DNA from: Toxotes chatareus
Taxonomy: Eukaryota > Chordata > Actinopteri > Toxotidae
NCBI GenBank assembly: GCA_016801885.1
Contig: JAFBJY010001315.1
Coordinates: forward strand, 124,001-188,000
Length of the DNA: 64,000 nt
Reading direction: 5' to 3'
Under the pieces are notes generated by a model, which saw nothing but the letters and a program-made list of their open reading frames with translations, was not told where the DNA came from and did not search any database. Shown here piece by piece: positions 10,822 to 23,675 of the stretch. Numbering within the stretch: position 1 is the first letter of the stretch; each line of letters starts with the position of its first letter. The translations under genes and the position numbers were made by a program.

Positions 10822-13800
10822 GATGAAAGCAGTCAGTTATTGATACACAATTACCAAGTATTTGTTGAGTATTTATTTTAGACAAACTTGTTTTATTAGA
10901 AAATAAATATGAACATCTATACAAACGCCTTTCTTTACAGTGGTTCTGTCACAATGAAACCAAACAAGTCTAAAACACACCAAGCATGCACATTTTTTAT
11001 ATGTAAATATTACACAGCCACTGTAATGAAAGGCTTTAGGTTTTGTGGGTCTAGCTTTCATTTTTCTTGCAGCTGCATCTTTTTTTTCTCTTTGGAGGAG
11101 TGGTCTTTTTGTCCAATATCTGATAAAAAAAATGGAGAGGTAAGGATTATGTTTATAACAGGATGTTTTGATATAAGCAATTCATTTGGTCATGTTAAGA
11201 TATTGCTACATATGTTGTAAAGTGCTTTTTACTCTGTGTTGCCTGATCAGAAGCAGTATGCTGCTGTTCAGGATCCTTGGACATCATAGCCTGGACGGAA
11301 TGAGGTGTGTATTTCAGGATGTGGGTTATATGAAAATTAGACAGATGAGATGTTGGGTCAAGAGTTTGAGTGACAGTCTTTTCTTGTTAATGTTAATCTA
11401 ATGAGAAAGCAAGTCCACTCTACCTTCTGTGGGTTGTTGCAGTGGAAGAGTGGCATTTTCTCCAGCATGTGGTATGTCCATTGGTGTCTTCTTCCATTTC
11501 TAAAGGAATAGAAAAGATAATTAGTTTGGAGAAATTCAAAGCAGGACACGGTGGAAACAGTTTCTATTGGTTTATAAATGAAGAGATTCTATCTGTGAAT
11601 TTTCAGCACCTGGTGGAATAAGAGTGTGCAGGCTTCCTGATAACGCTTTAGTTGTTCTTTTGTCTTTTTCGTTGTTTTTTGTTGGAATTCTAGCCTTTGT
11701 TTTAGTGCTGTAATAGTTGTGCCTGCCTGATTGTGCTGTCTATGACATCAGTTGAGGTTTGGTATATGTTGTTCTGTAAAGTTCAGGCTGAAAGCATCTC
11801 AGTCAAGCATGTGCTGCCCTGGAAGCAAAGAAATATTAGTTAGAAGAAGGCCTATGAAAGGGTCATAGTTCTAGCTTATCAGTCTGTGAAACAGGAAAGC
11901 ACTTAAGGATATAGTAGCTGTAGAGCCTGGTTTGATTTCTGTACATGTGGGTGGTTCATTGATGGCAATTTTGAGGGTGAAGAAATGCCATGTCTGTGAA
12001 GAACATGGAAAACTTATAAACAATGGTATATATAAGTGGTTTAGCATGTGCATGCAGTAAATTATTTAGTGTTAAAATGTACCATTGTTTTTCCAATAGT
12101 AAGCAATGTCTCACTTGATGTGTAGGAAACTCTGGCTGTAGGCAGAAGTGCTCTAAGTGGCAGTTTTTGGTCGAGGGGATTTAAACATGGAGTGGCTCCT
12201 CCCCTTCATGGTGTTTGTGGTTTTTAGTGTGTGAAAATGCAGAGTTTGGTCAGAGAGAATGTGAGAGAAATGGTCAGGTCAGGGTCTGTTGAGAAAGTAT
12301 TTGAATAAGGAAAGTTACAGGTAGGTGGTTATCTTGTAAAGGTGAAGTGTTTGTGTGAGTGGAATTTACATGTAGAGATGTGTATTTGGTTCAAGTATTC
12401 AAATTGCATAGACAATAGGTTGCTGATGAGTTGGTGTTAGAGTGTGTCCACATGTTTGTGACAGAGTTAGTAATTTTTAATCACATATTAAATTATGTGG
12501 TTTAATATGTCACATGTTAAAGTTAAGTCAGGCAGTATTTGGTAAGGTGTGAGAGTATGAGGAGTTTCACCATATGTGTTTATGAAAATATAAGTTGTTG
12601 GTGATGATTATGGCAACTTAGGCTATGAGTATGCATCAATAAAAGGCATATGTTTGGTTGTGACAGAGAAAAAGGACCAAGTGTTCATATATACATGTAA
12701 TAAATAAAATTAGTATGTTTGAATAACTAGTGATAATAGAATAAAAAGTAATAATGTATGATAACATGGAGTGCATGGTCATAAAAGAACATATGGCATC
12801 ACCACTCTGCTTTGAATTTCACAGTCTTTGAAGTTCCAGTCATTTTGCAACCTGTTGGAGCTTACGCCTCTGGATTCACAGGGCAGCTGCAGCCCTACCA
12901 TTGAAACATGCTGGTTTTTACAGGCATCCCCTAGGGGAAATAGGATAGCCAAGGTTCAACAAAGAAAACTGGAGAGATTACAGTGGACAATACAAAATTA
13001 TTTAATCCTAGTTGCTCTCACATCACAGAGGGTTACAACAATGTGGGGAGGATGATAAAAGGGCAGCACTAAGGCAGCACCTAGAGAGCAAACAGGAGGA
13101 GAGAAAACCAGGAGCAGAGAGAAGGAAAAACCAGGAAAGAAAGAACACACACACACAGACACCCAGCCTGGCATTAGAATGTTTTAATAAGATCAATGTC
13201 AGGAGTAAATAAAAAAGAATATGAAACGTGTAAGAGCTGTGGTTATGAATGTATGAAAAAAAATAAATTAGTATAAAGAGGAAGTCGATGTGTGTAGCTG
13301 TAGTTTTTGTGGGCTTTTGTGTTTTACATGGCTATTTGAGAGTGATGGTCAAAGGCAAACAAATGGAAATGTAAGCTGTGCAGACAGGTGTCTTATGTGT
13401 GGGGTGTATTTATCATCTGATCAAGAGGATATAAATGTGAATTGAGGCAGCTCTGTGGGATGCCAAAGGCATGTAAAAGTACCTGGAGTTTTACGGCTTT
13501 CAGGCCCTTTTTGATAGGGACAGTTCAGCAGGGTACTGTTATCTACGGGTCTTTTCAGTGTGTAGCTGAGCTGTTTGGTCAGGGGATGGGCAAATATACA
13601 AATGAAAATGAAAGATCCCAGATGGTTGTTTGTGTGGATGTACTGAGAGTTGTTAAAGAGGTGATATATCTGATCTCTGTTTAATCTGTATATGATCCAA
13701 GATGCCAGCAATGTTGTAAGGTAAGTAAGTTGATTCATGTTAGTATAAAAGCTGCATCGTGTTTAAAGCCTATTTTATTATATTGTAGAGCGATATGTGC

Positions 13801-13830
13801 TTTTCTTAGCAAGTAAGAAATGTGTTATTA
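10822..13830. other. 3-kb unannotated interior of the B block
   Basis: No protein domain recognised on either strand; the longest frames (103-105 codons at 10909-11220 plus and 13421-13738 minus) lack family signatures. The plus strand is strongly G over C. By hand count positions 12301-12480 contain 51 G and 12 C. This skew fades where the LINE begins. The same sequence is at 25743 to about 28751. Possibilities include an intron of a transcribed gene or the inside of an unrecognised retroelement. Confidence 0.5.
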
Positions 13831-15610
13831 CCAACATTTACACAGTATGTCAACTGTCCTACCAGAGACAATAAAACACTGGATCATTTTGAAAGTGCCA
13901 ACACCAAAGAGGCATATCTGCAACCCCCCGGGCAAGGCAGTGGGCTGACCACAACATTGAACATCTACAGCCTGTGTACAAACCTATAGCACAGGCTGCC
14001 TGTGGAGTCCCGTGTGGTGAAGAGGTGGACCACTGAGATGCAGGAGGCCTGAGGGACTGCTTCAACACCACTGTGGGGCTTGAGTTTCATGGACTCCTAA
14101 TGGAGACCTCAACACAGACACCATAACGGATTACATAACTGCTGTGAAAACACCAGCTCTCCAAAGGGTACGTGTTTCTGCCAGCAACAAATCAGGATTA
14201 CCTCTGACATTAAAGCTCTACTGAGGGAGAAGAGAGCTTGCATGTGACAGGAAGCTCAAGGCTGCCAGAAAGAGCTGAGAAGGAAGATCAGGGAGGGCAA
14301 GGCCAGGCACAAGAGGGAAGGAGGAGCAGCGAAGCAGCAAAACATCAGTGGGTGTGGAGGGAGCCCAAAGACCATTCAGGCTTGCAACACCCCACCCCAG
14401 GCTGAGGGGGGCCTGGTGCGAACGCATTTGAACCAACACTTCAACCTACTTGACTCAGCCACCCACTAGTCCCCCCCACGCAGCTGCCCCACACCTGTCA
14501 ACTGGACACGCCCCACACCCCAGCCCTTCTACACACCTCCAGCTCAACCAATGCCCCACTCCTACAGCCCTTCACACCTTCACTATTCCCCCACTGGTTT
14601 GGTGGACTGTGTAACTCCCCCAGCCCACCCCTGTCCTTCACACCTGCCTCAGGTGAGGAGAGAGCTGAGGAGGATCAGCACGAAAGGCAGCTGGACCAGA
14701 CGGCATCAGCCCAGGCTCCAGAAATCCGTGCAGAGGAACTGTGTGGGATTATAAGGCAAGTTCAACCTGAGCCTGTTGAGGATGGTACCACAGCTATGGA
14801 AGACCTCCTGTGTGGTACCAGTGCCCAAATACCACATGCCAGATCCAAGAGCTTCAGGCCAGTGGCTCTCACCCACCCATGATGAAGACACGGAGAGACT
14901 GGTCTGGGCCACCTCCGAGCTGGAGGTGTGAGCCCAGAAATGGATCCTCTGGTAGTTCCCCACCGACCCGGGATCGGAGGAGATCGCTGTGGGATTTTCT
15001 CCTGCCAAAATTGTGCCCTGGACTCAACGGAGAAGCCTGTAAGCTGTGAGGATTCCTATTCCTTTGATTTCTCCAGCGATTCAACACCATTCAGCCTGTG
15101 CTTGAGGTAAGCTGGTGCGGTCTGGAGGGATCACAGGGCAGAGCGGGTCCTGGGACTACCCCACAAACAGGCCCAGTTTAGAGAGCTGGGATCTGTGTGT
15201 CTGACCCCTGACCTGCAGTGTAAGGCCTCAAGGATGCTTGCACCTTCCTCTTCACCCTCTACACTGCAGACTTCAGACACAGCCACAGACGGCTGTGTCC
15301 TGCCTGTTTCGGACGAACTTGGATTGCCGGCCTGATCAGCTGGCGACATAGATGCAGAGTAATAGAGGAGGATTGCAAGAGGACTTCGTGGACTGAGTCA
15401 CAAACCACCTCCTCATCAACGTAGGGAAACCAAGGAGATGGTAGGATTGCGAGACACCGGGAACACCCTCACCGTGAACATCCAGGGACATTGTGAGTGG
15501 ACTCATAAGTACCTGGGTGTTCACCCAAACCACAAACTGACTGGACTGGAACACAGATGCACTGTACAGGAAGGGACAGAGTAGGCTCTACCTCCTGAGG
15601 GAGATTGGCG
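10822..15610 (+). repeat. B block, copy 1: 4,789 bp apparently identical to 25743-30531
   Basis: Starts GATGAAAGCAGTCAGTTATTG and ends GGGAGATTGGCG. Every open frame in it recurs in 25743-30531 with the same translation at a constant offset of 14,921, so no indel separates the copies. The left part (10822 to about 13830) has no recognised gene and is strikingly poor in C on this strand. The right part is a decayed LINE. Flanks diverge at once on both sides: CCACCACTG on the left here versus AATGTGGAA in copy 2, and AGAAAGAAGG on the right versus GTCTTTGTGTG. Confidence 0.95.
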
Positions 15611-16030
15611 AGAAAGAAGGGTCCTATAAAACTGTATCTATGCTGACCATAGCCCACTCCTGCAGGATGTCAGCCTGCAGAGCAGTCACAGACTGTTCCA
15701 CTGGTGAAGGAGATTTGGAAAATCTTTCCTTCCCAAGGTTGTATTCTATAATCTAGCATTGTTACATTAATTCCATTGATTACAGTTACGCAACCATCTG
15801 TAACATCAATGTGCATAACCCAACAATCTCCATCTCATATTTATTTATTTATGTAGGTATATTTTTAATTTTTTTTACAGCAGCTATTTTCTTGTCTCAT
15901 AGTTATTCTACCTTATTTAAATCTTGTTCTGGCCATATTGGCCTCTTACTTATATCTCACTTTCACTTATTGTACTGTATCCCTGCTGTTGCTAAAATGC
16001 AATTTCCCCACTGAGGGACTAATAAAGGAT
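13830..16030 (+). mobile_element. Decayed Jockey-type LINE, 5'-truncated, unit 1
   Basis: Broken frames spell the end of an endonuclease (near 13960-14080, DHN...LQPVYKPI and LRDCFNTTV), the linker rich in Lys and Arg (14220-14400), and the far C-terminal region (near 15540-15610, RLYLLREIG). The 3' end reads TTTCCCCACTGAGGGACTAATAAAGG at about 16001-16026, in which ACTAATAAAGG matches the tail of the LINE piece near 50150. Stops and shifts occur everywhere. A deletion of roughly 190 bp at 15610 separates B from the tail in this unit. Confidence 0.75.
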
Positions 16031-16137
16031 AAACTATACTAACAGCCTTAAGAAAATGTTAGATGAGGACCAACTTATGATAATTCTTTATGATTTACTT
16101 AAACATTACGATCACACAAGAAATTTTGAGGGCATGA

Positions 16138-16873
16138 TGGGATTTTTCAGGCTGGATGGGAGAACCTCAGCCAAGGGCTAGCGTTGAAGCAGAGTTCGGG
16201 GTCCAGCTGAGGCCCCGCCACCTTCTCTTGCAGTCTTTAGTCTTCAAAAAATTCTAAGTTTTCAGATCTTGGTCAGAGAAAAATGGCCAGAGTCAATCAA
16301 ATTCAGGAGATCAGAGAAGTTGAGTCCAGGATGCTTTATTCCCTCCAAGACAGAGTTCAAAGGCAATGAGCAGTCCTGTGAACAACTGAATTTCTTAGCA
16401 AATGTACATCACATTTTATATGGTGGGCTGCACTTTCCATAGGGCATGTCTGGCTGTTTCAACACGCTTGGTATGTCTCATCCCATTTTCTAAATAGTCA
16501 AATGCTTTTTATTGGTGTCAACAACTATCTCATCGTAATTCTTCTTTTTCAGGTAATTTCCCAGGTTTCACCTGAGCAATGGCAGTCTCTGGTAAGTGTA
16601 CCACCTGTTAACTTCTATTTCACGTTTTGATAGTGTCGGGAGTTTAGAATTAATTTTATCTTTCCAAGTTAATCTTTTCTCAGTTTCGGCGTCCCCAGTT
16701 CAGCAGTAATAAGCAGAGTGGCAGCTGGTGTTGCTGGAGTGTATGAGAACAGCTGGTGCACAGAAATAAGCGAAAATCCCCATAACTTCCTATATTAGGA
16801 GCACATAGATAAAATGAAACATAGTACAACATAAACAAGTTCCTAACACACAACTGAAACCCTGGCCATCACA
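16138..16873 (+). mobile_element. Retroviral LTR, unit 1 copy (solo, with leader stub)
   Basis: Aligns along its length to 31401-32192 and to 42919-43735: TTTTTCAGGCTGG near the start, GAGAAGTTGAGTCCAGGATG in the middle, a TATA-like TTTTATATGG at about 16414-16423, and an end near CTGGCCATCACA. No internal retroviral genes follow; after 238 bp of leader the sequence switches to unit 2. The 110 bp before it share nothing with the sequence before the unit 2 LTR. Confidence 0.75.
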
Positions 16874-17111
16874 ATATCAGCGCCTTGCCAAAAGACGGCA
16901 GAGATAAATGTGACATCAATGCAGTTTGGATAAACCAATATAACAAATCACCTGGTGTTGGAATGCCAATTTAGATAATATGTTGTAGATGCATATGCAA
17001 TGGGTTGTACAATCTCGTTATTGCTATCTAAATCTGAGAGGCAAATGAGGCTTTTATTTTTTATAGTTTTTGTTCCAACTGGAGATAATATTGTTAAAAT
17101 GAGCTTACCTG
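16857..17111 (+). repeat. 255-bp block identical to 32176-32430
   Basis: LTR end plus retroviral leader, compared base by base with 32176-32430 without a difference (offset 15,319). It ends exactly where unit 1 gives way to unit 2. The neighbouring LTR bodies by contrast differ by many indels. Confidence 0.9.
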
Positions 17112-17815
17112 TTACTGTCCAGTGGATTTATACACTTCACTGCACACATTCATGAGAACTACACTCAGTGCTCACTTTATTAGGTACACCTGGACAATCC
17201 AACGCAGTCTGCGTCAAGTTGAAGCAGCAAATGTTTTTGTATTTTGTGAAAACACGCCTTTGAGAAATAACCTGTGTAAATTGAATTAATTGATTAATTG
17301 TGTCCAACTATGAGCCAGCAGTGCAGTCTGACTAGCCTCCTGGAGATCTTTCCCTGTGCCTGAGTTCAGCTAGAACCAATCCTCTGTTGGCCTCACTTGG
17401 ACTAATCCATACTACCTAATCTGTGTCAGTTTCCACTATCAGTGTAAACACTTTATTAATGAGATACTTAGCATTTGGTCAGATTATTAGAGGTGGTGAT
17501 GCCTGGAGGAGGGCTTTCTAATCTCCCCTGCCACACTTCATTTGCTCTCTAATGAACACATTAATCCAAAAGAGAGTAAAAGTAGCCTTGTGAACCAAAT
17601 GAAGCATTTAGTTTGGTTCATTTCAAATTTTCTGAGACAAGAAAGTTCATGACATTAGTTCCTACATGTGAATAATAACTCAGCTCATCATTCTCAAATA
17701 TGGTTTGTTCACATGGGGAGTGACTTCAGAAAGTAGACCAGTTTTTTTTAACACATTTTCAAAACAAACCTTTGTACTCTCATTACACCTGTCTCCACTC
17801 CTGCCTCACCTGCAG

Positions 17816-17850
<35 letters not shown>

Positions 17851-18663
17851 GACCGCTATGTGTGTCACAACTGGCTCACAAAGTGAGCAAAGTGGGGAGG
17901 CCACACACAATCACAACAATTCACCATTTTATTTAGGAAAGAATAGGTAGTTGATACCAAGCGCAGTTACAGGCTTAGGCCAGCCATGTCCAGGACAAAA
18001 TGCAGTCCAGTCATGGCTGCAGCAAGACAAAGAGCACAACTTCTGTCTAAAAATGGCCAGGAGGAGAGAAGAGTTGAGGTGCCTGCTGGAGAAGGCCCTT
18101 ATAAGCCTTCTCTCCAATCTTGCCAGCTCAGGTGTGCTGCATGAGTGCAAGTTCAGCTCCGCCCAGCAATCACCTGTACACACACAAAGCAAAGAGAACA
18201 AAGCAGCAACAAAACTCCCTGAAAGGCCAACACAGGCTGTAACATGTTAGACACAACACTTAACAGACACACACTGACTGGCTGAAAATATTTCTTACCA
18301 CTCATTGATGTCAACATTCATCAGAGAGACTCATGTATCATATTCTCAAATATCAGTCGATACTTTTATTAAAATAACAAGTGACCAGCAAATCTATTCA
18401 GCAGCCATAGTGGATTCCTGTTAAATCAGAGCATCAGCCCTCATTCTGGACTCCACTTTCCATGTAACTGAAACCCAGAGTAGTAAAAGTAGAGAGGAGA
18501 GATTGTGTAGAGAGAGTGTGTGTGTGTGTGTGTATGCATGTGTGTCTGAACATCATGATCTTGCGTTTAAATATCACATCAGTTAACAAATGAGCATCAT
18601 TCTGTTCAAAAACATTTCACTTAATGAACTAAAATGACATGAACTACTAACATGTACCACCAC

Positions 18664-18874
18664 TGAAAACCTGAGTGTGATCTTGACTTTCCTGTAGTTT
18701 CCTCTGTCCTGTAACAGCAGTAGCTCCTCCCTTCCTTGTCAATAATTGTGCAGAAATATCTGAGGCTTCTTTTCTTCCTAAATCATGGAGTAAGTCCTCA
18801 TCCATCCAACTGTCTCTGCTGCTCCTGTTTGACTTCCTGAATTGTCTCTGGCTGTGTCCACTTACTGCAAGTGC
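18664..18874 (-). repeat. 209-bp exon-like module, copy 3
   Basis: Unit 2 counterpart of 4618-4826. The donor position has changed to GTGGTG and indels break the frame. Confidence 0.65.
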
Positions 18875-21349
18875 CTGTGACATCAGACTGTGAAATGTTG
18901 ATACATCAAAGGCATCAAAGGACAAACACACACACACACATACTGGTACTCTCTATATCTTGAGGCACTCTGGCATCATGTATTCCCTCTAACTCCTCTC
19001 TCTTCTCTTAGCACTTGGGACTCATACACAGTACCAGTTTGTCATCAAAGACCTGTACAATAATATAGTCATGTATTCATGTGGTAGTCATTCAGAATGT
19101 GTGTTTGATGAGTGCAAAGTGAAATGCTGTATGAACCTTGTTTGTGTAAAAGTGCTTCTTTCTCTTGTTTCCTTTGCTTCTAAGCAACTGCTTCATTATT
19201 ATGTGTTGATTTTTTAACATTGGTTTAATAAGAATCTTCTGCAACGTGAAACCACCTTTTGTGGGAAGGTTGAGTACTTTGAAGCATTTCACCACCTGAC
19301 AGCAGCAAAAAGCTGGCTCTTTTTCATCTGTTCACATGATTTAACAAACTGATATTGAAGGGCCGCCTTTTTGACCCCATTATAAAACCACATTACTAGT
19401 GAGTCAAAGCATCTTCAGCAGCAGCTGAACTCCTGCCTCTGCAGAGCAGGAGAACTGGAGTTGGGATCTGGGGAAAAAGGTAGGATGGAAAAATAAGAGA
19501 TGATAGAGAGATGATTGTGCAACTGTGATTTCACTGAATTTGAAGTAAAATAGAGATATGAGAGATATGAGAAAATAAAAGTGTAAACAATGATACTGTT
19601 TTGTACTGTGGAGAAGGCAGTCGCCCTGCCCTCTTCCATGGTGCTGACTGAGAGGTTATGATTCTTTTTAAACTTTTGTTGTCTTCTATCCTGTGTTGCA
19701 AATAATAATATGTGTGAACTTCATTATAGAGTATAATGGTTTTATTATTAATTGTAGCAGGTTACTGCCATCAGCCTGAGGACACTTTTATGCTACTCAA
19801 CAGGATTTCAAAGAGATATATTACGAATGTTGTACACTCCATTCATCTGTTAGTAGTTGTGCATAGTTCAGCTGTTGCTGTCCTGGAAAGTGAATTCTAC
19901 TAACCCAGCTGGGAATGGTCCTGAGGAACAGGAACACATGAATATCTCTTTGACTAAAAGCAGCTTCCAGTTCCTGCAGACAGTCCCTATGAGGAGTAGT
20001 ATAGTTGAGTGGAGAAGCACTTTTTATTTGTGGAGCATCTATCAAATCAGTCCAGAGTGAGTCCTCAGGGTCTAAAAAGATCCTTGCTAGCTTCTTTTCC
20101 TTCAGTCAACACAGCCTCAGATTCACCCAACATCAGCTTGACACACTGACATCCAAAGGTTTGCTTGAGGACAGAAACTGTGGGCTGGAATGAATTATGA
20201 AACAAGGCTCTTAGTGGGTTCTTTGTTCTTCTATCCTGTGACAGTGGAAAAGTTGTTGATAAATGTCCATCATTACACTTTTATCAGTGTTGGACAGTAA
20301 ATAATAATAATAATGTTTCTTTTTCTGCTGTTGTCACGCTTTGTTTGCACACAGATAACTGCTTTATCCAATGAGACCAACTAGACTGTCTTCACTTTGA
20401 CCTCTGATATATACTGGAACAATTACTGTATATATGGGACTAATCAGCTCCCTGTAGATACACTAGAAGGATTTTTAGACTGAAAAGACATATATATTTT
20501 TATAATACCATCATATATCAAAAGTGGAAAATATGCACTGATGTTATTCACACAAAAAATATATTTTTCTCTTAATGTGCTAATTTTTCCATAAGGAGCT
20601 GTCGCCTTCACCTTTTGGTCCCTCAGCTCATTTAGGAATTATAGAAGGCAGATACTGAGTCTGACTCATGTTGTTTCCTGCATTAATCAGCTCATCTTCT
20701 GTCTTTAAGGAAAATAAACTTGTAATGCATATTAAACTGCATTAAGGTCAGTGTCATGGCATCCCACAGCTATGTTATATACAAAAGAACTTTTTTCTTT
20801 CTGGACATTAGACAGTGTCCTGTGACTGTCCACCTGAGTATGAATGTTGCAAACGGTGCAGAGACAGAATAGCACAGAGACAAATCCGTTGGCTAAGATC
20901 CCATCAGAGACCAGCAAACACTTTGTGTAGCTTCCTCCTCCCATTCCCCCTCCTCTTCACTGCTTCACTTCACTGGCTATTTTGTGATAAATCATGGTTG
21001 GTGGTGCTGAAGAAATGAGCTGGACTTCCACAGGGGCCGTCCTGCTGTCAGTCCTGTCCATGAAATGCCAAGCTTTAGGAAGCAAATACTGGAGCACACA
21101 CACAGAGAGCAGACAGACCTACAGACATGTGCCCTCTTCCTCTCTGGATAACAGTTCCGGTAGGGTCGCTAATGTCCGTGAAAGCAGCAGAAGAAGCAGA
21201 CAGAGTCTCCAGCTCTTGTGTTCATCAGCAGCGTTCACACTGATTTCTTTCCTCCGCTCGGCTTCATCTGCAGCGCTTTCTTCTGGAAATGAACCGCTGG
21301 ATACGGAGCTGTCGGGAGTATATGGATTGCAGCTGGATTAAAGGACACC

Positions 21350-21450
21350 ATGCTTTTTACTTCTGGATACACACTGTGTGGATCCCTGCCGTCGCTTTCC
21401 CTTTGGATTTCAGGGCAAAGGATCGTTTCAATTTTTTTCTTCCTGAAACA
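21350..21450 (+). pseudogene. Signal-peptide-like ORF, unit 2 copy, frameshifted
   Basis: Counterpart of 7418-7522. An extra T in the fourth codon region (CTTTTTAC versus CTTTAC) shifts the frame immediately after the ATG, so the hydrophobic peptide is read only from an upstream out-of-register start. It shares the 105-bp loss seen in unit 1. Confidence 0.4.
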
Positions 21451-22391
21451 CCTGACATGACAGAGAGGTCTGCGCTCCTCACGGCGAAGCTTTCTGACTT
21501 TCTGCTGCTTCCTGTTACAGTGCAGAGCTCTGTTTGCTCTAAATGAAGTTAGCATATGGAGGCTGGTTTGCTTGACAGCCCTCATGTACAGTAGCAGTGT
21601 GTGACACAGAGAGTAGAGTAGCCTCAGAGGCTGATGGTACAGTTGACAGCTCAGGCACAGTCTCCTCAAAGACAGAAAGGTGGTCGCTTGGACTGTCTCA
21701 CTCATGGACTTATTTGAGAGCTTCTTCTGGTCTCTGATGAAATGTGTGTGTGACATTTGTATTAGGGGTCAGATGCAAGTTAGCTTGTGTGTATTTTTGT
21801 TAAATAGCTCAAACCTAACTACAGAGTGGACACTGGATACAAAACCCCAGTCTCCCACCTCCACTGCTGTTAATAAACTTCATTACTTATCTATTCTAGA
21901 AAATCTGTTTCTGAACATCATCCACATTGTTTATATTGATTTACTACAGTTTAGTGTATTTAGTATGTGGGACAGTGAGTTTAGGAGTGGAGAGAATACA
22001 CAGAAGACAGATGGATCAACACGGTGAACAAAACATACAGGTGTACAATGACAGTGTTGTGGTAAAGCTGAGTTACAATCCTTAACACGCAATACAGAGA
22101 GGAATATATACTTCATTAAAAATGAGCAGGAAAAGTACAGACGAGTCACATCAATTCACTGAACTCCTCCTGTCACAGTCACAGAATAATGATCACATTA
22201 CTATAGAAACTTCTGGATAAATATGAACAATTGCCTTTTTTCTCCTAATTCAACAAGAAAAATGTGTTTTCTTTGAATCATGAAAATCTTTAAAACAAGT
22301 TTAGGCAAAAAGGCAAAATGACAGAAGAATTTTTCCTCTCTTCAAAAACTTTCAAGAGCTTCACTGCTGAAGGAATAAAGTTACCACAACA

Positions 22392-22533
22392 CCTCAGACC
22401 CACGGCGCAGGTGCAGGGACTCCACCACATCACAGACTATGAGAGAAAAACTTGTTCCAACTACACCACAAATCCCTGATGAGCCCAACGAAGTTTTCAA
22501 GATCACTTTGACACTGCCAACACTGACCAACTG
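22392..22533 (+). mobile_element. LINE linker fragment, unit 2 (shortened)
   Basis: Same insertion as 8494-8760 but missing the last roughly 225 bp, including the RKAAGPD-coding part. Indels disrupt the frame. Confidence 0.6.
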
Positions 22534-23466
22534 AAAGCCCATAATATGCTACTTTCAGGCACCCCTGTAACAAACCTTCAAGCTTCTGAACATCTACCAC
22601 AACATCCCTAATTCAGTTTCCACTGGAAACAATTGATGCCTCTGCCTCCACCTTGATTTCCTGTCATCTCTACTGTCCATACTAAAGGCATAAAAACCCA
22701 AATCACTTAAAGATATACTCACATATTCATTTCCACATCTAAAGCACTGGTGTTTGATCTAATTCTTCCTGCTGTCCATACTTCGGCTGCCAGGAGATCC
22801 TTTCTTTAAACAATTTCTGTGGAAATGATAGGTCAATAAAAAATCCACAGTCCCATGTCTGTGCAAATAGTCATTCCATCAGTCATCAGCATTGTTAAAC
22901 AAAATCAAGTGGGTATCTTCAAATGTTTGTCTTTAGCAGAATTTCCTCTCAAAGTGTTTCCATCTCCACCACAGCTTGTAAGGAAACATTAGTGTAGAAA
23001 CACAAAGAGGGGAATCCTTGGACTAAAATACCTGGAAGATAGAAACTTGATCTACTCAGACTGTTGAAGCTCTCATGTTTGCTTCTCTTTTCAACTCTTG
23101 AAGTCAACTTCTTTCCACAGACAGGACTGTGGATTTTATGTTCCATCATTTCCATTAGAATTTCTTTAGAAAGGATCTTGTTGCAGACAGTACAGACTCC
23201 TTGGAAATCCTTTCCTTTACACAAACTACAAGTGTATCACTAGCAAAAAAGTGAAGTTGAGCAACCATGAGAATATCTCACAATCATGATCAGCATTAAA
23301 AAAAACCAATATTGTCCATGAATGATAAGCACACAATCAAACCACTGGGCTTATGGGTGTATGACATTTGTCGTCCCAATTTAACAAACACATCATACCG
23401 GACAAAACATTTCCAAAACATTAACTTCTAAACACTGACATGAACTACTAACATGTACTGATTTAC

Positions 23467-23675
23467 TGAAAAACCTTGAGCTGATCTGGACTTTCCTGTA
23501 GTTTCCTCTTGTCCTTGTAACAGCAGTAGCTCCTCCCTTCCTTGTCAACAATTGTGCAGAAATATGTGAGTGGTTCTTTCTTCCCAAATCATGAGCAAGT
23601 CCTGTCCAGTCCAACTGTTTCTGCTCCTGTTTGACTTCTGAACTTGTCTCTGGCTGTGTGTCCACTTACTGCAGC
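23467..23675 (-). repeat. 209-bp exon-like module, copy 4
   Basis: Full 209-bp length and an open frame through most of the module. The acceptor-like site has changed to TGTCAGAG and the donor to GTAAAT. Lies next to a CA run and the dispersed intronic repeat, as in the other A-part copies. Confidence 0.7.

Larger units (their letters stand above)
3050..17111 (+). repeat. Tandem duplication, unit 1
   Basis: Homologous in order and orientation to 17112-32430. Correspondence starts at the CAGTGGATTT...ATACACTTCACTGCAC stretch (about 3060 and 17121) and ends in retroviral leader at GAGCTTACCTG (17101-17111 and 32420-32430). The unit contains the A part, a 4,789-bp B block, a LINE 3' end, an LTR and 255 bp of leader. 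Offsets between units grow from about 14,055 at the start to 14,921 in B and 15,319 at the end, so unit 2 is about 1.3 kb longer. The junction 17111/17112 joins retroviral leader directly to the start of A. Confidence 0.9.

Noticed and set aside
10909..11401. Pair of overlapping conserved ORFs in the B block
   Set aside because: Conserved only because the whole block is identical; no domain and no consistent start or splice context.
14218..15554. Cluster of 60-100 codon ORFs on both strands
   Set aside because: GC-rich decayed LINE; frames are shadows of broken endonuclease/RT sequence.
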